Origin: an uncultured Saprospirales bacterium
GTDB taxonomy: Bacteria > Bacteroidota > Bacteroidia > Chitinophagales > JADIYW01
DNA: 64,000 nt
Reading direction: 5' to 3'
Assembly (NCBI GenBank): GCA_938008535.1
Contig: CALLKF010000164.1
Location: 10,409-74,408 of the forward strand
The notes beneath the pieces were generated by a model. The model was not told where the DNA came from. It saw only the letters and a program-made list of their open reading frames with translations, and did not search any database. The translations under genes and the position numbers were made by a program. Each line of letters opens with the position of its first letter. The first letter of the stretch is position 1. This document shows positions 19,417 to 27,281 of this stretch, in pieces.

Positions 19417-19434
19417 AAAAAAATAAAACGAAAA

Positions 19435-20298
19435 ATGAAAACAATCATACCCAAAGAAACAGGTTTAAAAGAAATATCTAATTTTTTTACATCGGCAATT
19501 GTACCGCGACCAGTTGCCTTTGTGAGTACGATAGATGAAAACGGAACACCGAATTTGAGTCCGTTTTCTTTCTTTAATATTTTTAGTTCCAATCCACCAA
19601 TTCTTATTTTTTCACCAGCAAAAAGTGCATTAACTGGCAAACAAAAAGATACTTACTATAATGTAAAAACCAATGCAGAATGCGTGATTCACATAGCAAA
19701 CTATGCTATGGTAGAACAATTATCAGTAACCAGCGGTGCTTATCCATCTGGTGTAAATGAGTTTATAAAAGGTGGTTTTACGGAAGAAAAATCTACTTTA
19801 GTAAAACCACCACGTATAAAAGAAGCGCCTATTGCATTTGAGTGCAAAGTGAATCAAATTATAGAATTAGGTGACACAGGTGGTTCTGGAAATTTAGTGA
19901 TTTGCAAAATTGTACTGATTCACGTAGATGAAAATTTATTAGATGCTAACGGAAATGTGATTGCAGAAAAACTAGATCCTATTGCACGTTTAGGTTATAA
20001 CAATTATGTGCGATTCACGAAAGACGATATTTTTGAAACGCCAAAACCATTGAAAGCCTTTGGCGTTGGCGTTGATGCCATTCCACAATGGATAAGAGAG
20101 GAAAAAATTTTAGATGGAAATGAATTAGGAAAATTAGCCAGCATTGCAGAAATTCCAAACAAAGAAGAAATTAAAGACGATAGCGAATTAGTAGAATTAA
20201 TTTCCGATTATAAAGATCAAAGCATCAACGAGCTCAAAAGATTATTGAGTGAAAATAAAATTAAAGAAGCTTGGTTGGTGTTGTTGAATGTGAAGTGA
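19435..20298 (+). CDS. Flavin reductase-like FMN-binding protein
   Basis: 287 residues. Residues about 15-205 match the flavin-reductase-like split-barrel family (VPRPVAFVSTIDENGTPNLSPFSFFNIFSSNPPILIFSP; DTYYNVKTNAECVIHIAN), which binds FMN and includes NAD(P)H:flavin reductases. The C-terminal ~80 residues form a charged helical extension (ELGKLASIAEIPNKEEIKDD...LLSENKIKEAWLVL) seen in Bacteroidota versions. It probably supplies reduced flavin or reduces an unknown substrate. It is followed 33 bp downstream by the toxin-antitoxin pair. Confidence 0.85.
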   Translation: MKTIIPKETGLKEISNFFTSAIVPRPVAFVSTIDENGTPNLSPFSFFNIFSSNPPILIFSPAKSALTGKQKDTYYNVKTNAECVIHIANYAMVEQLSVTSGAYPSGVNEFIKGGFTEEKSTLVKPPRIKEAPIAFECKVNQIIELGDTGGSGNLVICKIVLIHVDENLLDANGNVIAEKLDPIARLGYNNYVRFTKDDIFETPKPLKAFGVGVDAIPQWIREEKILDGNELGKLASIAEIPNKEEIKDDSELVELISDYKDQSINELKRLLSENKIKEAWLVLLNVK

Positions 20299-20331
20299 AA
20301 ATATTTCAATTTTTTATTTTAACTTTAATAC

Positions 20332-20559
20332 ATGGAACAATTAGTAATAGATATTGAATCTAATGATGATGCACAATTAATAAAAGAACTGCTTAAACGA
20401 TTTAAAAAAGTAGAAGTGAAAAGTTTTGCTTCTGATATTAATGAAAAAGAAATGCAGTTTAGAATACAACAAGGTATTAAAGATGCAGATTTTGGAAATG
20501 TGAAAGATTGGAATACAGTAAAGACAGAATTGGCAACTAAAATTGTACAATATAAATAA
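20332..20559 (+). CDS. Antitoxin of a ParE-type toxin-antitoxin pair
   Basis: 75 residues, small and charged, placed directly before the RelE/ParE-like toxin; the stop TAA (20557-20559) abuts the toxin ATG. The N-terminal half (DDAQLIKELLKRFKKVEVKSF) is of the kind seen in small Bacteroidota antitoxins that precede ParE toxins. I see no classical ribbon-helix-helix or MazE motif. The assignment rests mainly on position and size. Its role would be to bind the toxin and repress the operon. Confidence 0.65.
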   Translation: MEQLVIDIESNDDAQLIKELLKRFKKVEVKSFASDINEKEMQFRIQQGIKDADFGNVKDWNTVKTELATKIVQYK

Positions 20560-20871
20560 ATGTTTAAAATTATAGTTACTGAAAATACGGAACAATCATT
20601 AAATGAAATTATTGATTTCTATTTTACAGAACACACCATAGACAGAACACAAAAAGTATTAGATAGTATAGATGAAGCATTTATAAAAATTGCGAAATCA
20701 CCTTTTCATTTTCCAATATGTTTTGATGTCAGAGCACCACAGGAAAATATTCGACAATTTATTTTACACGATACTTTTAAAATTATCTATAGAATTCAAC
20801 CTGATAGAATTGAGATAATTGAAATTTTTCATGGAAGAAGAAATCCTGAAATTATAAAAGAAGTTGATTAA
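20560..20871 (+). CDS. RelE/ParE-family toxin
   Basis: 103 residues of the RelE/ParE fold: KIIVTENTEQSLNEIIDFYF at the start, a central helix (TQKVLDSIDEAFIKIAKSPFHFP), and the C-terminal strands FILHDTFKIIYRIQPDRIEIIEIFHGRRNPEII, which is the usual Y-R-I-...-I-F-H-G-R-R pattern. ParE members poison DNA gyrase and RelE members cut mRNA on the ribosome. The FHxRRNP ending favours ParE. It forms an operon with the preceding antitoxin gene. Confidence 0.82.
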   Translation: MFKIIVTENTEQSLNEIIDFYFTEHTIDRTQKVLDSIDEAFIKIAKSPFHFPICFDVRAPQENIRQFILHDTFKIIYRIQPDRIEIIEIFHGRRNPEIIKEVD

Positions 20872-20872
20872 G

Positions 20873-21253
20873 TTATTTCATCACTACATACATTTGCCAC
20901 GCGCCAAATCCAACACACCAGATATTGATAAATGCATTTAGGATGCCATCGATAATGCCAACATTATACATTCCATTTAAAATGTTGAAACTAAAATCAC
21001 ACAAACCTAAAAACAGCATCGCACCAGCAGCCACTAAGGTGTAATCTTTCCATTTAATATTGTTTCTATTGAAGTAAGCTATCAATAAAACAATACATAA
21101 AAAACTATCAGGCAACGGAAAGCTATGTTCGAACTTACTATAATAGCTTGGATAATTTGGATTCTCAAAACCAAAAGTAAAAAACGCTGTCCAGAATAAA
21201 ATTAATCCAATAGCAGTTAACAGTTGTAGAGTATAGGTTGTTTTGAATTGCAT
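20873..21253 (-). CDS. Small membrane protein in the KDSR-like operon
   Basis: 126 residues with four predicted membrane helices (about 9-28, 48-62, 71-91, 99-122). There is no recognised family; hydrophobic stretches are separated by short loops (FGFENPNYPSYYSKFEHSFPLP between helices 1 and 2). It is the last gene of an operon: its ATG lies immediately next to the stop of the short-chain dehydrogenase gene, with zero gap. The close linkage suggests a role in the same lipid-related pathway, which is an inference. Confidence 0.7.
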   Translation of the reverse strand: MQFKTTYTLQLLTAIGLILFWTAFFTFGFENPNYPSYYSKFEHSFPLPDSFLCIVLLIAYFNRNNIKWKDYTLVAAGAMLFLGLCDFSFNILNGMYNVGIIDGILNAFINIWCVGFGAWQMYVVMK

Positions 21254-22069
21254 TTATTTTTGCTGTACTTTTTTAATACTCAAGTTCATAATAAAATCTA
21301 CTAAACCAGGAAAAAACCGTTTTAAAATTAATGACATTTTTCCATCAAATCCTGGAATTATCATTTTTTTATTTTTTTGAATGCCTTTTAAAACAGCATT
21401 TGCAACAAATTCTGGTTGTAATAATTTGGCATTTCCTGCAATTGCTTTTGTTTCTGCTGGCTTCGTTATATTTTCTGCTTCTAGTCCAGGTGTATCTGTA
21501 TCTGGTGGACATAAAACAGATACGGAAATGTTATAACGTTTTAGCTCTTGACGAAGTGCGTCAGAAAAACCAATGATACCAAATTTTGTCATACAATAAT
21601 CGGTATAACCGAAAACACCAATAAAACCTGCTACAGACGATGTATTCATAATATAACCACCTTTCTGTTTCATGTGAGGCAATATATTATAAACGGAATT
21701 CCAGGTAGAATATAAATTCGTTTTAATTAACTTATCAAAACTTTCAAACGTAATATTTTCAAAATAATCTGGTTGTGCAATACCAACGCAATTGATTAAA
21801 ATATCAGGAATGCCATTTTCTAAAATTGCTTTTTCAAAAACCGTTTTAACATCATTATTATCTGAAGTATCAACGCTGTAATAATATACTTTCTGCGATT
21901 GATTTTTTTGAACAGATTTTATTTCATCGACTGCACTTTCTAGTTTATTTATGGTTCTGGCAAAAATAACTACATTGCTACCTTCTATAGCCAATGCTTT
22001 GGCAACTGCTAAGCCAATACCAGTAGAACCACCAGTAATAAATGCTGTTTTGTTTTGATAAAAACTCAT
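21254..22069 (-). CDS. Short-chain dehydrogenase resembling 3-ketodihydrosphingosine reductase (KDSR)
   Basis: 271 residues of classical short-chain dehydrogenase type. The NAD(P) motif is GGSTGIG (13-19), and the catalytic Ser (NTSSVAG) and Tyr-xxx-Lys (YTDYCMTKF) are present. A distinctive block PPDTDTPGLEAENITKPAET (about 193-212) closely mirrors the PPDTDTPGFxEENxTKPxET signature of eukaryotic 3-ketosphinganine reductases (KDSR/Tsc10). The inferred reaction is reduction of 3-ketosphinganine to dihydrosphingosine. Sphingolipids are common in Bacteroidota. It sits in a three-gene operon with an extended SDR (2 bp upstream) and a membrane protein (zero gap downstream). No serine palmitoyltransferase is in the window. 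Confidence 0.83.
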   Translation of the reverse strand: MSFYQNKTAFITGGSTGIGLAVAKALAIEGSNVVIFARTINKLESAVDEIKSVQKNQSQKVYYYSVDTSDNNDVKTVFEKAILENGIPDILINCVGIAQPDYFENITFESFDKLIKTNLYSTWNSVYNILPHMKQKGGYIMNTSSVAGFIGVFGYTDYCMTKFGIIGFSDALRQELKRYNISVSVLCPPDTDTPGLEAENITKPAETKAIAGNAKLLQPEFVANAVLKGIQKNKKMIIPGFDGKMSLILKRFFPGLVDFIMNLSIKKVQQK

Positions 22070-22070
22070 G

Positions 22071-23102
22071 CTATTTTTGTTTAAGCTTAGTAAAATCGAG
22101 GGTTTTCATCCATTCCATCGTTTTTGCAAAACCTTCTTTATACGTAACCTTTGGAGTCCAATCTAACTCTCTTTTTGCTTTATCAATGGAAAATCGCAAG
22201 CGTGAACCTAAATTTTTTACAGTGTATGTTGTGAGCAATGGTCTATCTTTTTGATTAACTAATTTCCCAAAAAATTCCATAACTACAGCAACACTATATG
22301 CCAACCAATATGGAATTCTCATTTTCACTTCTTTTGCGTTTATTGATTTTGCCAAGCTATTGGTAAATTCTTCCAATGTTGTATGTTCTCCATCGTGTAT
22401 CAGGTAGCCGTTACCAATAGCACGTATATCTTCAGCAATTAACATCAATAAATCAACTAAGTTTTCAATGTAGGTTGGCCAAACAATCGCATTTTTGCGC
22501 ATAAAAACCATTTCTTTTTTCAGAACTGCATCTGCTAAATGTGGCACAAATGTTTTGTCGCCAGGTCCGAAAATCCAGCATGGATACACCATAGTTACTG
22601 GTAAGTTTTTTTCTTTATAATATTTCCAGGCAATTTCTTCAGCTATTAATTTTGTATCAGGATAAGGTTCATTCCATGGTGTAAGTGGAAAAGTTTCATC
22701 CATCACTACATCTTCACGCAATCCAAAAACATCATTTGTACTTATTTTCACAAACCTTGATACGTTGGCTTCGCTTGCTGCGCGACAAACATTTTCGGTT
22801 CCATTTATCATCACCTGTTCAAATATCTCACGCTTGCCCCAATCTGAAACAAAAGCAGCACAATGAAAAACAATGTCAATATCATCTGTTAGTCCTTTTT
22901 TTACTTCTTCGTAATTTCTAATATCACCATAAATAATTTCGACATTTTTGTTTTGCAAATTTTTAATTTCAGGATCGTTAGGTAATACAAATGCTCGTAC
23001 AACATTTTCTTTTTGCAGATTCGCATTTACTAAATGTGTACCCAAAAATCCTGTTGCTCCAGTAATAAAAACTTTTGTCGGCATATTTTCTATATTTAGC
23101 AA
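22071..23102 (-). CDS. NAD-dependent epimerase/dehydratase (extended SDR, 3-beta-HSD-like)
   Basis: 343 residues. The Rossmann motif is KVFITGATGFLGTHLV, with the start at codon 1 (23102) or more probably the internal Met7 (MPTKVF, 23084). The YxxxK-type active site lies in the PWNEPYPDTKLIAEE region, and the C-terminal LDWTPKVTYKEGFAKTMEWMK is usual for the family. Relatives include 3-beta-hydroxysteroid dehydrogenase-like and lipid-modifying reductases. It is first in the operon with the KDSR-like gene (1-bp gap). A lipid substrate, possibly a ceramide or sphingoid intermediate by analogy to bacterial ceramide reductase, is inference only. Confidence 0.82.
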   Translation of the reverse strand: MLNIENMPTKVFITGATGFLGTHLVNANLQKENVVRAFVLPNDPEIKNLQNKNVEIIYGDIRNYEEVKKGLTDDIDIVFHCAAFVSDWGKREIFEQVMINGTENVCRAASEANVSRFVKISTNDVFGLREDVVMDETFPLTPWNEPYPDTKLIAEEIAWKYYKEKNLPVTMVYPCWIFGPGDKTFVPHLADAVLKKEMVFMRKNAIVWPTYIENLVDLLMLIAEDIRAIGNGYLIHDGEHTTLEEFTNSLAKSINAKEVKMRIPYWLAYSVAVVMEFFGKLVNQKDRPLLTTYTVKNLGSRLRFSIDKAKRELDWTPKVTYKEGFAKTMEWMKTLDFTKLKQK

Positions 23103-23165
23103 AAAAGAGTATGCTGTTTAAAACCAAGTAAATATAAAAAAACAAAAAAATTAGTTAATACAATT

Positions 23166-23585
23166 TTATTTTGTTTTTTTCATCTCTTCCAACATTTGTA
23201 TAATCTTATCTAGTTTTTCCGTTTCAATTAAATTAAGTTGTTTCTGTAAAGCTTCGATTTCTAATTTTGCATCTAGGTTTGTTTGGTAATCAGCTTGTGC
23301 TTGTGCTCTGTCTCTATCGCTTTGTCGGTTCTGAGCCATCATAATTATTGGTGCAGCATAAGCAGCTTGTGTAGAAAATAATAAATTCAGCAAGATAAAT
23401 GGATATGGATCCCATTTTTGAATAAATCCTAAAACATTCAAACCCATCCAAATTATTACAAAAACTGTTTGTATAATTATAAATCGCCATGAACCCATGC
23501 CAGTTGCTACGGAATCTGCAAGACGTTGACCAAATGAAGACACTTCAATGTGTTCTTCGTGCCAGTTTTTATTTTTTTTTGCCAT
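23166..23585 (-). CDS. DUF1003 membrane protein
   Basis: About 139 residues from the Met at 23585 (MAKKNKNWHEEH). I chose this start rather than the longer open frame from 23639 because it falls just after the upstream gene's stop at 23588, and DUF1003 proteins begin near here. Two membrane helices (about 30-52 and 58-80) are followed by QNRQSDRDRAQAQADYQTNLDAKLEIEAL, the family's diagnostic segment, and a coiled-coil tail. Function unknown; some relatives are linked to cyclic-nucleotide or metal responses. It is likely co-transcribed with the DUF1028 gene. Confidence 0.82.
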   Translation of the reverse strand: MAKKNKNWHEEHIEVSSFGQRLADSVATGMGSWRFIIIQTVFVIIWMGLNVLGFIQKWDPYPFILLNLLFSTQAAYAAPIIMMAQNRQSDRDRAQAQADYQTNLDAKLEIEALQKQLNLIETEKLDKIIQMLEEMKKTK

Positions 23586-23587
23586 TT

Positions 23588-24571
23588 TTATTTTATTAAT
23601 TGTTGTAATTCTTTTGTGGTTACTGTAAGTAAACCGCAAGGTGCTAATCTTTTAGTAAGCTCTCTCCAATTTTGATCTTTTGCATAAATTTTTTGTAACA
23701 AAACTGCAGCTTCGCTAACTCTTTTATTATTTGCTAATGTTATAGCTGTCCAATATTGCATTTCCAAATTAGAAGGAAGCAATTTCATTGCTGATTTATA
23801 TGCTTCCATAGCAGCTTTAAAGTCATTTTTTTCAGCAAACAAATCACCTTGATTCATGAATTCATACGCTCTGAATGTTTTTAATAATCGTTCCAGTTCT
23901 TTAATCGGTTCTTTATGGTCATCCACACGCAAATCTATTAAACGGTCTTCCCATGAATTGCCATTGCTACGCGGACGAACTACTATTAATGATGCAGATT
24001 GTTTGCCACGAATATCACCACCAGCTTTTTGCGCAGCTTTCATTACTTCTATTATTCTTTCAGCCAAAGGTTTTCCAGCATTTTCCAGCCAAGACTTTTC
24101 CATTGCAGGTACAACTTTATCAGTCAGCATCATATTTGCTTGCACAGAAAAATTTTGTCCGTTTTTATGATCTGCAAATTGAATACATTTTTGTCCGGTA
24201 TGTGTTACTACATTTCCAAATGTATCAATAATTGCAACTTGTCGAACCTCTTTTCCAGCATCATCTGCTAATAAAATATTCAATGCTTCCTGAGGCGTTT
24301 TTCCTTGTTTTAATAATTCTAAACCACGAACACCAAACGAAACATTTACAAACGATTGTGTAGCTACAGCACCAACACCAGCTTGTGCCCATGAAACAAC
24401 AGTACCAACGCTAAACCAATGCGATTGAACGCCAACTGCAATTTCGCCAGTTTTTTCATCGCGTGCAACAATTGAAAATGTATGTGCAAATGGTTCTTTA
24501 CTGAATAATTGTCTAGACATGATATTGTTAATTAGACAAAACGATATAAAAATAAACAACAGACGTTTCAT
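23588..24571 (-). CDS. DUF1028 Ntn-hydrolase-like protein with TPR-like tail
   Basis: 327 residues. Residues 1-20 look like a signal peptide, though translation might start at Met18. The DUF1028 domain spans about 28-225, beginning with the conserved HTFSIVARDEKTGEIAVGVQSHWFSVG and AQAGVGAVATQSFVNVSFG. This group is predicted to be an N-terminal-nucleophile amidohydrolase. The last ~100 residues hold TPR-like helices (MNQGDLFAEKNDFKAAMEAYKSAMKLLPSNLEMQYW). The substrate is unknown. It lies 2 bp ahead of the DUF1003 gene in the likely transcript. Confidence 0.82.
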   Translation of the reverse strand: MKRLLFIFISFCLINNIMSRQLFSKEPFAHTFSIVARDEKTGEIAVGVQSHWFSVGTVVSWAQAGVGAVATQSFVNVSFGVRGLELLKQGKTPQEALNILLADDAGKEVRQVAIIDTFGNVVTHTGQKCIQFADHKNGQNFSVQANMMLTDKVVPAMEKSWLENAGKPLAERIIEVMKAAQKAGGDIRGKQSASLIVVRPRSNGNSWEDRLIDLRVDDHKEPIKELERLLKTFRAYEFMNQGDLFAEKNDFKAAMEAYKSAMKLLPSNLEMQYWTAITLANNKRVSEAAVLLQKIYAKDQNWRELTKRLAPCGLLTVTTKELQQLIK

Positions 24572-24606
24572 AAAGTCAGATTTTTATTAAAGATAGGCAG
24601 ATTCTG

Positions 24607-25110
24607 TTATATCTTTCCTCTTAAACCTAACTCTATCAATTCCATTTTTTGTGGTTTGCCATTTTCTATTTCAAACCGTAAAATAGTTTTCATTTTATGA
24701 AAGCCATGCACACCTGCAGCACCTGGATTGATATGCAGTAAATTAAATTTCTCATCACGCATAATTTTTAAAATATGCGAATGACCACAAACTAAAATAT
24801 TTGGCTTTTCCTGTTTAATAATTTCGCGCACACGCTGATTATATACGCCAACTGCGCCTGCGATATGTGTAATAAATATTTTACAATTTTCTACTTCAAA
24901 AATTAAATCTTCCGGAAATTCTGAACGCAATTCGTGTCCGTCAATATTGCCATAAACAGCGCGTAATGGTTTGAAATTTTTTAATTGATCCGTAACTGTA
25001 TTTATACCAATATCACCAGCATGCCAGATCTCATCAACATCCTTAAAATAGTCAAACACTTGTTTGTCTAAATAACTGTGTGTGTCAGAAATGATGCCTA
25101 TTCGTGTCAT
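24607..25110 (-). CDS. YfcE/MJ0936-family metallophosphoesterase
   Basis: 167 residues with the calcineurin-like dimetal motifs in order: ISDTHS (about 7-12), HAGDIG (about 31-36), YGNIDGHE (about 54-61), ITHIAG (about 81-86) and CGHSH (about 108-112). Family members hydrolyse phosphodiesters such as bis-pNPP in vitro, and the natural substrate is not settled. Start and stop overlap by 1 bp with the MFS transporter gene upstream, so the two are translationally coupled. Confidence 0.9.
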   Translation of the reverse strand: MTRIGIISDTHSYLDKQVFDYFKDVDEIWHAGDIGINTVTDQLKNFKPLRAVYGNIDGHELRSEFPEDLIFEVENCKIFITHIAGAVGVYNQRVREIIKQEKPNILVCGHSHILKIMRDEKFNLLHINPGAAGVHGFHKMKTILRFEIENGKPQKMELIELGLRGKI

Positions 25111-26303
25111 TAATTTTTTATCAATTTAGAATAGAAAAAGATTGCTGTAGCACAAAATAAAATAACGATGCACCAAAGCATATTAAAGCCAAAATGTTGT
25201 GCCACAGCGGAACCTAAGAACGAACCAGAACTCTGTGCAATTGCCCATGTCATTGTCCAAATGCCAGCATATTGACCGCGATTGGTTTCGTCGGCTCTTG
25301 TCATCCAAAAAGAAACTAAAACAGAAAACGCGAAAATTTCGCTCAGTGTAATAAATGTCATGCTTATAAAAGCAACTAAGAAATTTACTTTAAAAATAAC
25401 CAAAATTGCATACGCGATAATATGCAATGAAACACCAAAAATAACGGCTTTGCGTTTGCTACAGTTTCTTTCTAAATAATACACCAAAGACATTTCAATC
25501 AATACAATTAAAATTCCGTTCCACATCATCAATATACCAATTGATCGCTCTGATAGCAACACTTCATTTTTAAAATAGGTGGTAAGATTAGATAGCATTT
25601 GAAAAAAACTCATGATATAGAGCAATGAAACCAGCACAAATGAAATGAAAACTTTGTCTTTGTGTGCTGACACTTTTACTAGTACATTTTCAAGTTTATT
25701 TACTGCATCTTTTACTATGACAGGTGGCAACAATAAATAAATTAACAGCGCAGCAATCATGTTAGTGATGCCGTCAATCCAAAATAAATATTGGTAAGAA
25801 TAGCTTGCTATTAAACCACCTAAACCGCCACCGACAGCCCAGCCTAAATTGAATGATAAACGCATTAATGAAAATGAACGCATGCGGTTTTCTTCCGTGC
25901 TGTATTTTGCCATAGCTGCTGAATTTGCAGGTCGAAAGGCTTCGTTGATCGATCCTAAAATAAAAACACAGATTGAAATAGAATAATAAGTGCGCAGTTG
26001 TCCAAGAACAATAAAAATGCAGCCACCTAAAATTAGTGTTGCTAATTGAACTTTATAAAAACCAATTTTGTCTGTAAGTTTTCCGCCAAGCAAACTTCCG
26101 AAAATGGCACCGATTCCAAAAAATGCGATCACGCTGCCAGCTTGCGTTAATGTGCAGCCAATTTGTGATGTTAAGTAGATCATTAAAAATGCACCAACCA
26201 TTGTGCCGCATCGGTTCACTAAATTTACAAAAGCAAGCAGCCAGATTTCTTTGGACAAACCTTTGTACGTATTAATATAATATTTGGCAGCATTTTCAAT
26301 CAT
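25110..26303 (-). CDS. Major facilitator superfamily transporter
   Basis: 397 residues with about twelve hydrophobic helices and the MFS loop 2-3 signature (GSLLGGKLTDKIGFYKVQ, about 69-86). The first half contains GAFLMIYLTSQIGCTLTQAGSVIAFFGIG, and a mirrored segment occurs in the second half. It is similar in layout to drug-efflux or sugar-export MFS proteins, but the substrate cannot be assigned. It is paired with a metallophosphoesterase by a 1-bp overlap. Confidence 0.88.
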   Translation of the reverse strand: MIENAAKYYINTYKGLSKEIWLLAFVNLVNRCGTMVGAFLMIYLTSQIGCTLTQAGSVIAFFGIGAIFGSLLGGKLTDKIGFYKVQLATLILGGCIFIVLGQLRTYYSISICVFILGSINEAFRPANSAAMAKYSTEENRMRSFSLMRLSFNLGWAVGGGLGGLIASYSYQYLFWIDGITNMIAALLIYLLLPPVIVKDAVNKLENVLVKVSAHKDKVFISFVLVSLLYIMSFFQMLSNLTTYFKNEVLLSERSIGILMMWNGILIVLIEMSLVYYLERNCSKRKAVIFGVSLHIIAYAILVIFKVNFLVAFISMTFITLSEIFAFSVLVSFWMTRADETNRGQYAGIWTMTWAIAQSSGSFLGSAVAQHFGFNMLWCIVILFCATAIFFYSKLIKN

Positions 26304-26346
26304 GTGTTTGTAAAAATAGATAATAGCAAACTAAAAAGAGATGGAA

Positions 26347-27273
26347 TTATTTTATGGCTTCATCAATAAAGCTGATGATCGCTTTAATTTCTTTTGGCTG
26401 AAACCATGTGTAATCTTTGTTTTTATTAAAAAAAGTAAGTTGACGTTTGGCGTATTGACGTGTATGCAGTTTGATCAATTCAACGGCTTCATTCAAAGTT
26501 GTTTTGTCATCTATAAAATCAAATAATTCCTTGTAGCCAACAGTTTGCAGCGCATTGTGAGCTCTGTAGTTATAAACTGATTTTGCTTCTTCCAGAAAGC
26601 CTTGACGCATCATTTCATCAACGCGTGTATTGATATTGTGATGCAATTGGTCTTTAGATAAATTTATACCGATTTTTATTGGCGTAAAATTTCGATGGAC
26701 ATCATTTTTTCTTTTGAAATAAGAAAATTTTTGCTGTGTGCCAATGCAAACTTCCAGCGCACGAATTACTCGTTGCGGATTTTGTATATCTATCGAATGA
26801 TACGTTTCTTCGTCTAATTCTTTTAGTTTTTGTTGTAATGGTTCGATGCCAAAATCCTTATAATTTTGATTTAATTCTTCACGTATTTTTTCATCAATTG
26901 TTGGAATTTCATCGAAACCATTTAATATTGCATTGATATAAAAACCGGTGCCACCACAAAGTACGAGTACGTTTTTTGTTTTAAATAAATCATCTAATAA
27001 CGCAATCACTTCTCGCTCATATTCACCTGCTGAGAAATATTCGTCAATGCTTTTGTTTGCAATAAAATGATGTTTGACTTCATTTAATTCGTCAACACTT
27101 GGCCGCGCAACACCAATATTTAATTCTTTAAAGATTTGTCGTGAATCTGCAGAAATAATTTCCGTATCAAAATGTTTTGCAATTTGAATAGCAACAGAAG
27201 TTTTACCAACGGCTGTTGGTCCTGCGATGATGATTAGAAATTTAGGATTTGAGATTTCTGATTTGAGATTCAT
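26347..27273 (-). CDS. miaA: tRNA dimethylallyltransferase
   Basis: 308 residues. Transfers dimethylallyl to A37 of tRNAs that read codons starting with U, the first step to ms2i6A. The P-loop GPTAVGKTSVA (18-28) is followed by the family signature IISADSRQIFKELNIGVARP. Later come CGGTGFYINAI (about 105-115) and the insertion-domain QNPQRVIRALEV. Length is normal for MiaA. It is the last of three neighbouring tRNA-maturation genes on this strand (tsaC/sua5, cca, miaA), 8 bp from cca. Confidence 0.96.
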   Translation of the reverse strand: MNLKSEISNPKFLIIIAGPTAVGKTSVAIQIAKHFDTEIISADSRQIFKELNIGVARPSVDELNEVKHHFIANKSIDEYFSAGEYEREVIALLDDLFKTKNVLVLCGGTGFYINAILNGFDEIPTIDEKIREELNQNYKDFGIEPLQQKLKELDEETYHSIDIQNPQRVIRALEVCIGTQQKFSYFKRKNDVHRNFTPIKIGINLSKDQLHHNINTRVDEMMRQGFLEEAKSVYNYRAHNALQTVGYKELFDFIDDKTTLNEAVELIKLHTRQYAKRQLTFFNKNKDYTWFQPKEIKAIISFIDEAIK

Positions 27274-27281
27274 TTTATTTG

